Shown: piece after piece, positions 56,205 to 64,000 of the stretch
How the letters are laid out: each line of letters starts with the position of its first letter
Numbering within the stretch: the first letter of the stretch is position 1
Origin: Ascarosepion bandense
Lineage: Eukaryota; Mollusca; Cephalopoda; Sepiida; Sepiidae
Assembly (NCBI GenBank): GCA_037127315.1
Contig: JBBBDQ010001451.1
Location: forward strand, 352,501 to 416,500
Direction: 5' to 3'
Length of the DNA stretch: 64,000 nt
Notes under the pieces: generated by a model
The model's input: the letters and a program-made list of their open reading frames with translations, nothing else
What the model was told of the DNA's origin: nothing
Database searches by the model: none
Program-made: the position numbers and the translations under genes

Positions 56205-56520
56205 TCTTTTCTCGAATTCTACTCCATCAGCTTCTTTTCTCGCATTTCCCGCCTGTGGAATTCTCCTCCGCATACTTGCTTTCCTGACAATTACAATCTC
56301 CAAGAATTTGAATGTAAACTCAATAGTCATCTCCTGTCTCACTAACTTACATCCTCTCTCTCATGCCTTTCTACATCCAGCCCACTCTCATCAGTACTCA
56401 CTTCCCTCTCCTACACTCTTCCTGACACCCCCTGCAATCTCTCACTCCTCAACATTCCTCTTATGTAACCCCCTGCACAATGGTGGCAGTAAAATCCCTT
56501 GCTTGGGGCGACACGATTAT
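56205..56520 (+). mobile_element. Jockey/CR1-like LINE 3' end (copy 5)
   Basis: Plus-strand copy: CTTTTCTCGCATTTCCCGCC, then TGGAATTCTCCTCC (WNS region), TACAATCTCCAAGAATTTGA (NLQ-F region), and the UTR ending CCCTTGCTTGGGGCGACACG. With 55618-55900 it forms an inverted pair separated by microsatellites. Confidence 0.75.
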
Positions 56521-57242
56521 CAAAGCAAAAATTAATCTTGAATAATACGTTTCGAAACGGACTATACATCTTTAATTGTCATTTCAACATTCATTTCTTT
56601 GTATGAATTTTCATGTTTAATATAAAAAATATCATATTACTTTACATGTTTAATTAAGCGTACATGTTTAATATAAATAAATTTGTTTACTTGTTTATAA
56701 TAAACCCTTATTTTTATATATGAAATCGGTATTTTTGGTCTTGTGGAAACGACGTAGCCCTGCTACAGAGAGAATTGATCCTTGAAAAAAGGATTTTTCA
56801 CACATGGGCGGAGCTGACATCAAGGAAGTGGAGTAAGCATTTAATATACATAACAGAATGTGCCCCCCCCTATCGAAGGAACTTTTCCATGGTTGTAATT
56901 GGGTCTTAGGAACCAGGCAGAACACTACAGATTAAAAGCAGCTTAGAAGCCTCTAAAACCGAGGCTTGTAATGAAGTCATGAATATCGTGGTAATAAAAC
57001 AGAGAAGGAGATGTCACTCTGTATTCTGTCCTCGGCGTTGTGGAGCCGGGTGAGTTAGGTGGTTGGATTCATTACTGCCTGTAACTGAAGCGATTAAGGA
57101 GATTATTCTACCCGAGAGCGAAATAACAGCGAAAATATTAAGTGACAAAACTGCTGCACCAATGTTCAAAAGTAAGTACGACGTGTTTGCCAAGAAATAC
57201 AGCATTCGCTGATTTGGCTTTTCTTAAGGATCCAATGGTATG
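56521..57242. other. No recognisable feature
   Basis: Contains no named repeat. The minus frame 56925-56695 has no motif. Confidence 0.45.
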
Positions 57243-57870
57243 TCAATCAGTTAAGTGCCATACGTAATACACGCTTAAGCGATCATGTCTCGAAGGAGAC
57301 ATGACTGACTAGACAGAAGATTATCCCGCAGTGGGTTGCCATTACTTTCTGTAGTAGACTGGTTGCCAGCCAAGGCTATAGAACCCAATCTGTCCTATTA
57401 TTTGACTCATAGCTAGAGGGAGAAGAGATAAATTATATTACATTATTATATTAAGTATAATTAGTGGGGGATCAGTTTACTACTTCATAACAATATAAAA
57501 CCGATCCCCCACTTTATGTCCAGCAGAAGTTTTAATTGTTTTCAGGTATCATATTCAGTCAGTCAGTTAAGTGCCATACGTGATACACGCTTGCGCGATC
57601 TTGTCTCAAAGGAGACATGACAGAACATTATCCTGCAGTAGTTTGCCATTACTTTCTGTAGTAGACTGATTGCCAGACAAGGCTATAGAACCCAATCTGT
57701 CCTATTATTTAACACAGAACTGGATGGAAGAGAGACGAATTAAATTAAAACCTTTTCCAAAGGGTATTTGTGTCCAAGTGAATGCAAAGAATTCAACTGG
57801 AATTCGAACTCGGCTTCCCGATTTGTCGTTCCGAGTCGATATCCACTGCACCACAACGCACATGATATGA
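57243..57870 (-). mobile_element. Composite tRNA-SINE (inverted orientation)
   Basis: Partial family A (57243-57425), linker (57426-57555) with an 11-bp palindromic pair AGTGGGGGATC (57463-57473) and GATCCCCCACT (57503-57513), then a complete family A copy (57556-57870) whose head reads, in reverse, GTTGTGGTGCAGTGGATATC. Same architecture as 12145-12747 and 23296-23903. Confidence 0.8.
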
Positions 57871-57882
57871 TATGTAATCGCG

Positions 57883-58000
<118 letters not shown>

Positions 58001-58198
58001 TCCTATATTTTTATTCTCCACGTACAGACTCACACAGATATACACACGTAATTTTTGTGGGCGTGTTCATAGTTGATAATGATGAGTTTTGACTTTTACT
58101 TTATTAGTAGTTCATTTTTACTTTATTAGTAGTTAATTTTTCATTATTTTTAGCCTTTTTTACATGTGAATGATGCTACTATATTCCTATTATCGGCC

Positions 58199-58200
<2 letters not shown>

Positions 58201-58254
<54 letters not shown>
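58201..58254. repeat. (AT)n microsatellite
   Basis: Uninterrupted AT dinucleotides. Confidence 0.95.
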
Positions 58255-58257
<3 letters not shown>

Positions 58258-58404
58258 GAGGGATAGTTCGTAGCATATCAAGGAGCGATACTAGACCTGT
58301 GAAATCGTGCATGCCATAATTTAAACTCTTCTTATTAATATGTACCTTATCTTATTACTGGTAAACTGACATCTGACTGATCTGAAGATCTTCCAGATGT
58401 GAAA

Positions 58405-58675
58405 ATGGATCAACTTCGGTCTCGTGCTGTTATTAAATACCTAAGAAAAAAGGGTTTCGGCCCCAGGGTTTTGCTGAGAGAGTTGCTATATTTGCGGGAA
58501 ATCTTCCAGGTTTGTCAACAGAGCAAAAGTGAGGAGCTGAATTTAAGAGGGGAAGCGAAAGTCTTAAAGATGACCAAAGGCCTGAACGTCTTTAAATTTC
58601 CACTATCGGGGAAGCACTGTTAGCCATCACCATGTGATGGATGACAGAGGATTCTTTGTGAATTAAATTGTTTAT
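58405..58675 (+). pseudogene. mariner-like transposase N-terminal remnant
   Basis: MDQLRSRAVIKYLRKKG at 58405-58455 matches the start of the helix-turn-helix domain of a mariner-like family (SETMAR/GVQW type as I recall it). After a shift, AEFKRGSESLKDDQRP (58536-58585) matches the following FKRGRxSxxDDPRxGRP block. After another shift, HHMVMDDRGF (58629-58660) matches the next helix. The catalytic domain is gone, replaced by a family B SINE. Confidence 0.75.
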
Positions 58676-58677
58676 GC

Positions 58678-58848
58678 TATTCCACACTCCACCCACGTCT
58701 ATTGAACAGGTGAAGAGGCTCATCCCTTGTTTCCTGTTTAGGATGCGGTTTCCGGTTTTCTCTTTTCCAATCTTTTCACTTCTATGTAGCCCCCTGTACA
58801 TCAGTGGCATTACCGCCTTGCTTGGGGTGATATGATTAAAAAAAAAAA
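58678..58848 (+). mobile_element. SINE-like family B, single copy
   Basis: Begins inside the unit (CACACTCCACCCACGTCTAT), ends CCGCCTTGCTTGGGGTGATA and ATTAAAAAAAAAA. It cuts the mariner-like remnant. Confidence 0.82.
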
Positions 58849-59307
58849 TATCCCCTGCGAGAGTTTAGAATATTCTGTATAATGGTTTCTGCTCAGTGGT
58901 TTCCGCCTCTTCTGATGTCTGATAAACGCCATCAACTTGTGGTTTAAGGGAAACATCTGGCATTATTTGAGGCAGATTCATCCGCATTACATTGACCCAT
59001 TCCTTACCCAGGATGAGGGTTGAGTTAATCACAAAGACACAATCCATGCAATTGAATTACCCCTCCTCACATCCAAAGAAAGCCGACGCCTTTTATCGGC
59101 ACGGAATGTGATAAGCTTTAGTTTTTGGATGCAAAAGGCATTATGCTTGTTGACTAACTTCAAAAGAGCCACACCATCAATGAAGTGTTCTATACAAACT
59201 TACTGCAGCAGTTACGAAAGGCGATCACGACCAATTATTCCAGAAAAAAACACCGTATGACAATTCGACCAGCATACAAGTCCTTGGTTTCAGTGACTAC
59301 TGTGCTT
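58849..59307. other. No assigned feature
   Basis: The minus frame 59047-58865 has no recognised domain. Confidence 0.4.
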
Positions 59308-59312
59308 GACTG

Positions 59313-59368
<56 letters not shown>

Positions 59369-59428
59369 TAGATAGATAGATAGATAATGAACAGACTGCG
59401 ATAGATAGATAGATAATGAACAGACTGC

Positions 59429-59470
<42 letters not shown>

Positions 59471-59480
59471 GAATAGACTT

Positions 59481-59523
<43 letters not shown>

Positions 59524-59617
59524 GAACAGACTGCGATAGATAATGAACAGACTGCGATAGATAGATAGATAGATAGATAGATAATGAACAGACTGCGATA
59601 GATAATGAACAGACTGC

Positions 59618-59651
<34 letters not shown>

Positions 59652-59704
59652 GAACAGACTGCGATAGATAATGAACAGACTGCGATAGATAATGAACAGA
59701 CTGC

Positions 59705-59742
<38 letters not shown>

Positions 59743-59757
59743 GAATAGATAATGAAC

Positions 59758-59808
<51 letters not shown>

Positions 59809-59823
59809 GAACAGACTGCGATG

Positions 59824-59896
<73 letters not shown>

Positions 59897-59907
59897 GAAC
59901 AGACTGC

Positions 59908-59956
<49 letters not shown>
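59308..59956. repeat. (GATA)n array with AATGAACAGACTGCGA spacers
   Basis: About 650 bp. The reverse complement of the (TCTA)n arrays; the spacer is the complement of CAGTCTGTTCAT and recurs about 10 times. Confidence 0.97.
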
Positions 59957-59957
<1 letters not shown>

Positions 59958-60719
59958 GTGTCTGTGACAGATTAGCAGATTAATAGATGTACAGATATCA
60001 ACAGACTAAGATATAGACGAATTGAAGTAGATAGCAACAGAGAATGAAACTAGTGTGCAAGCCAAGTACACTTTTGCCATTGCCAACCCACTGAAAAATA
60101 ATGACATATTTATATCCAAGTCATGACATCAAATTCGAAATTGATGAAGAACAGCCAAGCTTTCCAATCGATACCAACTGTTGTTGCCTAAAATACAGCT
60201 TAATGCACTGAAACATTTATAATATTTACAATCCAAGAACCAAAAGACACGGATACTCGTAGTTTGTCAGAAATAAATAAATAAATCATGTAATTCTGTC
60301 GAGTGCTTGATCGTAAGATTTCCCTTTTTATAGGAATTGATCTGTGTTTGAATTTGTGTAGAAAACAAACATCAAAGGACAACTTGCAGGTCTACAAATT
60401 CTATTGAGAGGTTCCCCTTAGAATGGACATATTTCAATATTACTTAATGGCATATATCTCTCTTTAGTGGACATTATTTCGGCGTATGTGGGTTTGCATG
60501 TACGTATGTTTTTCATTGGTGATGTTTTTATCTGTATGTATCCAGATTTTGAACTACATTTTCTTTATACGTAAATGTTTATGAATATAAGTTAAGGTTT
60601 CATTTTTTCAGGATTTGTATATATTTGCCTTTATGTTTTCCCTTACTTTTATCTGACATATTTTGTCTTTATGTCTTCATATATATAGCAGTTATTACCA
60701 TATTGTAAAGTAAATGATA

Positions 60720-60724
<5 letters not shown>
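59957..60724. other. No recognisable feature
   Basis: AT-rich, no coding or repeat structure named. Confidence 0.45.

Positions 60725-60766
<42 letters not shown>
60725..60766. repeat. (AT)n microsatellite
   Basis: Uninterrupted AT dinucleotides. Confidence 0.95.
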
Positions 60767-60767
<1 letters not shown>

Positions 60768-60789
60768 CTTTTCCTTTACATCAAATGCT

Positions 60790-60991
60790 GTGTAGGGCAG
60801 CATTTTTGTTATTTCCGTAAGAAACTTTTTTATGGGGCATAGTTTTTAACCCTGCGCCCAACCCCCAAAAAAGGAAGCTGATTTTCTAAGCGTAAATTAG
60901 ACGTGACAAACGGCCAAAAGTAGGGTGTACCCAGTGACGATCGAAATCACTACTCAGTTATAATGATTCTTACAAGACACGCCGAGGTTGC

Positions 60992-60992
<1 letters not shown>
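60790..60992 (-). mobile_element. 5S-SINE tail fused to tRNA-SINE family C
   Basis: 60790-60880 is the reverse of the 5S-SINE body (GTAGGGCAGCATTTTTGTTA, CCTGCGCCCAACCCC). 60885-60992 is family C (TTTTCTAAGCGTAAATTAGA; box B region GATCGAAATCACTACTCAGT). At 29255-29490 a 5S scrap also lies next to family C, so the two may be one composite element. Confidence 0.6.

Positions 60993-60995
<3 letters not shown>

Positions 60996-61047
<52 letters not shown>
60996..61047. repeat. (AT)n microsatellite
   Basis: Uninterrupted AT dinucleotides bordering a DNA transposon. Confidence 0.95.
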
Positions 61048-61053
<6 letters not shown>

Positions 61054-61422
61054 GAGACATAATTCGCGCACTAAAAAATTACGTGAAGTGATGTGAAACA
61101 ATGTAAAATCAGCGGCGTAAAATATCTTTTCCTTTCCTTGGGTATAAAATAAATGTTCTTTTATCAAAGTTTTTTTAAGTTATGAGTTGCCTTTAAAAAA
61201 ATGTATTTTAATTTTCAGATATACCCTTAACAATTGATGAACGAGTTAAACTAGTGTTCATGTCTGATGGTGATGGCGCCAATAATCGATTTGTTGCTGA
61301 GAAATTTAATCGAATTTATCCTGATCGTGAGCCCATCTCTCACACGACAGTAGGACGTTTGATCTTTAAATTATCAGAATTGTTTTAAATACTTTCGTGC
61401 GCGATTTATGGCCCAACCTCTA
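61048..61422 (+). mobile_element. Short DNA transposon with inverted ends
   Basis: Left end GGGTGAGACATAATTCGCGC; right end, in reverse complement, GGTTGGGCCATAAATCGCGC. About 375 bp between (AT)n tracts, consistent with a TA target. It carries only the N-terminal domain of a transposase (see 61221-61388), so it is non-autonomous. Confidence 0.7.
61221..61388 (+). pseudogene. Transposase N-terminal helix-turn-helix fragment
   Basis: An open frame of 55 codons and a TAA, without an ATG at its start: LTIDERVKLVFMSDGDGANN, RFVAEKFNRIYPDRE, PISHTTVGRLIFKLSELF. The spacing (ERVKLVF, then A..FN..YP.R.PIS..TV.RL) fits a helix-turn-helix found at the start of DNA-transposon proteins (DUF4817-like). 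Open and undamaged but cut short by the right terminal repeat. Confidence 0.65.
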
Positions 61423-61434
61423 TATATATATATA

Positions 61435-61778
61435 TATAGAATAAAAAGTGTGAGAGGTCATGAACGTTTTATTTAAAGTGTATATTCATTGTTGTTTAAA
61501 AATATTATACATGTTATGATTTTTAAGTGTCTATAATGATATTTGTGACGCTACACGTGTTTCGAGTCTAAGATTGACTCTCTTCAGGCGAATAAATTTG
61601 TGGTTTTACATATCGGGCTCCTTTTGTTTCTGAGGCCCAAATCCTTGTTTATAAAGTTAACTTGACAAGTAAACTTTATGGACAGTTAAAAAATTATAAC
61701 ATGTATAATATTTTTAAACAACAATAAATATAGACTTTAAATAAAATGATCACGGCCTCTCACACATTTTATTCTATA
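61435..61778. mobile_element. Foldback element with hammerhead-like core
   Basis: Terminal inverted repeats 61435-61526 and 61686-61778, about 92 bp and around 90% identical (both contain TTGTTGTTTAAAAATATTAT or its near complement). The 160-bp centre has a hammerhead-like core on the minus strand at 61590-61549. No coding content. It resembles a small inverted pair of Penelope pseudo-LTRs. Confidence 0.75.
61549..61590 (-). ncRNA. Candidate hammerhead ribozyme core
   Basis: Read on the minus strand: CGC, core CTGAAGA, helix II GAGTC with GACTC (five perfect pairs, loop AATCTTA), GAAA, helix III C-ACGT-G closed also by A-T, cleavage-site A, then GCG pairing with the starting CGC. All conserved core bases fit. 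Helix I is only three pairs before mismatches, which is the weak point. Confidence 0.55.
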
Positions 61779-61909
61779 CCAATTTCTCTCTATGTATGTA
61801 TATGTATATGACAATTGTTAGTCAACCGAGTGGGACAGATACATAAAAACGAAAATAAAAGAAAAAAAAAAAAGAATAAGCAGAAGGGAGAAATAAAAAA
61901 AAAAAGGAT

Positions 61910-62105
61910 ATCAACACGGAACGACAAATCGGGGAGCCGAGTTCGAATTTCAGTTGAATTCCTTGCATTCACTTATGTACATATACCCTTGGGAAAGGGT
62001 ATATGTACATAAGTATGTACATATGTACATACAGATTGGTTTCTATAGCCTTGGTCGGAAAGCAGTCTACTGCAGAAAGCAATGGCAATCTACTGCGGGA
62101 TACGG
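61910..62105 (+). mobile_element. tRNA-SINE family A with internal foldback
   Basis: Starts in the head (ACGGAACGACAAATCGGGGA, GAGTTCGAATTTC). 61971-61989 and 61996-62014 form a perfect 19-bp inverted repeat around TGGGAA, replacing the normal body. It resumes with TTCTATAGCCTTGGTCGG. Confidence 0.75.
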
Positions 62106-62280
62106 AAAATAGAAATATTGTATTGGTAGGGGGTATGAATAAAAAAAGTTTTAATATATAAAATATATAGATATATATATATATATAAAAGAAAAAATAC
62201 CCAAAACAGAGATAGTAATAATGATAGGGAATCAGAAAGATGTAGATTATACTTACTTTTAGGCGTGCTTAATATTTTTC

Positions 62281-63855
62281 TTTAATCATATCAAGGCGGT
62301 AACGCCACTGACGTGCAGGGGGCTACATAAAAGTGTAAAGATTGGAGAGAAGAAAGCCGGAAACCACATCCTAAACAGGGAACAAGGGATGAGCCTCTAC
62401 ACCAGTTCAATAGACATGGGTGGAGTGTGAACCGGGCGATAGTTTAGTCTATATACTCCAACTGAAAAAAAAAAATAAATAAAAAGAAAACAGCGAGAAG
62501 AGTGGAAAAAAGAAAGCCGGAAACCACATCCTAAACAGGGAACAAGGGATGAGGCTTTACACCTGCTCAATAGATATGGGTGGGTTGTGAACCGGGCGAT
62601 ACTTTAGTCTATCTACTCCAATTGAAAAAAAATAGATTAAAAGAAAACAGCGAGAACATTGGAAAAAAGAAAGCCATAAAACCACATCCTAAACAGGGAG
62701 AAAGGGATGAGCCTCTACACCTGTTCAATAGACATGGGTGGAGTGTGAACCGGCCGATAGTTTAGTCTATATACTCCAATTGATAAAAATATATGAAAAG
62801 AAAACAGCGAGAAGATTGGAAAAAAGAAAGCCGGAAACCACATCCTAAACAGGGAGAAAGGGATGAGCCTCTACACCTGTTCAATAGACATGGGTGGAGT
62901 GTGAACCGGGCGATAGTTTAGTCTATATACTCCAATTGAAAAAAAAATAAATGAAAAGAAAACAGCGAGAAGATTGGAAAAAAGAAAGCCAGAAACCACA
63001 TCCTAAACAGGGAACAAGGGATGAGGCTTTACACCTGCTCAATAGATATGGGTGGGTTGTGAACCGGGCGATACTTTAGTCTATCTACTCCAATTGAAAA
63101 AAAAATAGATGAAAAGAAAACAGCGAGAAGATTGGAAAAAAGAAAGCCAGAAACCACATCCTAAACAGGGAGAAAGCGATGAGCCTCTACACCAGTTCAA
63201 TAGACATGGGTGGAGTGTGAACCGGCCGATAGTTTAGTCTATCAACTCCAATAGAAAAAAAATACATAAAAAGAAAACAGCGAGAAGATTGGAAAAAAGA
63301 AAGCCGGAAACCACATCCTAAACAGAGAACAAGGGATGAGCCTCTACACCTGTTCAATAGACACGGGTGGAGTGTGAACCGGGCGATAGTTTAGTCTATC
63401 TACTCCAATAGAAAAAAATAAATAAATAAAAAGAAAACAGCGAGAAGATTGGAAAAAAGAAAGCCGGAAACCACAACCTAAACAGGGAACAAGGGATGAG
63501 CCTCTGCACCTGTTCAATAGACATGGGTGGAGTTTGAACCGGGCAATAGTTTAGTCTATCTACTCCAATTGAAAAAAATATATAAATAAAAAAACAAAAC
63601 AGTAAAGAGATTGGAAAAAAGAAAGCCGGAAACCACATCCTAAACAGGGGACAAGGGATGAGCCTCTACACCTGTTCAATAGACATGGGTGGGTTGTGAA
63701 TCGGGCGGTAGTTTAGTCTATCTACTCCAATTGAAAAAAAAATATATAAATGAAAAAACAAAACAGTGAAGAGATTGGAAAAAAGAAAGCCGGAAACCAC
63801 ATCCTAAACAGGGGACAAGGGATGAGCCTCTACACCTGTTCAATAGACATGGTCA
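62281..63855 (-). repeat. Tandem array of SINE-like family B, about ten units
   Basis: Period about 160 bp. Unit landmarks (AAAGCCGGAAACCACATCC) fall near 62356, 62516, 62660, 62825, 62985, 63147, 63300, 63462, 63624 and 63787. Only the first unit carries the end ATCATATCAAGGCGGTAACG and GCAGGGGGCTACATAA; the others are joined by A-rich linkers with AAAGAAAACAGCGAGAAGAT. So the inner part of a SINE was amplified in tandem after insertion. Frames across it are artefacts. Confidence 0.88.
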
Positions 63856-64000
63856 GTAAAACATATGATAGGAGTGAAGTATTAAATTTACAATTGAAAA
63901 ATGTTGAATATATATATATATTACAATTTTGTATTTAGACAGCAAAGTTTCTTTTAGACATGTAAGATTAAATAAATTGCAAACATTTTCTTGCATATTT
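63856..64000. other. No recognisable feature
   Basis: AT-rich end of the window. Confidence 0.5.

Overview
The window looks like intergenic or intronic DNA from a large, repeat-saturated animal genome, most consistent with a mollusc and probably a cephalopod such as an octopus. That is an inference from the mix of Penelope-like, Jockey/CR1-like, RTE-like and Tx1-like retroelements, tRNA- and 5S-derived SINEs, Helitron-like elements and many long (AT)n and (TCTA)n arrays. I found no host protein-coding gene that I can support. Nearly every recognisable coding stretch is a transposable-element remnant. The one long intact reading frame is a Penelope-like retrotransposon gene at 38981-41125.

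Layout. 0-5.5 kb: 5S-derived and LINE debris in both orientations, an RTE-like tail, a foldback pair of tRNA-SINEs, a deleted Tc1 element. 5.5-18.5 kb: a decayed mariner, two large (TCTA)n arrays with a shared spacer, Helitron-like elements, 5S-SINE, composite tRNA-SINE, an RTE-like LINE keeping its YADD box, and a tandem SINE-like array. 18.5-33.4 kb: further SINEs, a Tx1/L1-type LINE split by a 5S-SINE, a 239-bp four-unit satellite full of hairpins, and long stretches with nothing recognisable. 33.4-44.7 kb: the most interesting part. It holds a retrozyme-like direct-repeat unit with a hammerhead-ribozyme-like fold, two 5'-truncated Penelope fragments each flanked by inverted repeats, and a large, nearly identical inverted pair of Penelope copies (about 5.7 kb in all) containing an intact reverse transcriptase/GIY-YIG gene. 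44.7-64 kb: Tc1, mariner and other transposase remnants, LINE 3' ends, composite SINEs, a perfect 54-bp inverted repeat, a foldback element with a second hammerhead-like core, and a ten-unit tandem SINE-like array at the right edge.

Common thread. Several elements carry a short motif of the form CTGAnnA, hairpin, CGAAA, which is the catalytic-core layout of the hammerhead ribozyme. Three loci (34050-34090, 42330-42390 with its mirror 36707-36767, and 61549-61590) can also be folded with the other two helices. Hammerheads are known in Penelope-like elements and in the small retrozymes thought to use their machinery, so the intact Penelope gene, its truncated relatives and the small motif-bearing elements may be one functional family. 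All of this rests on reading by eye; no alignment, folding program or database search was run.
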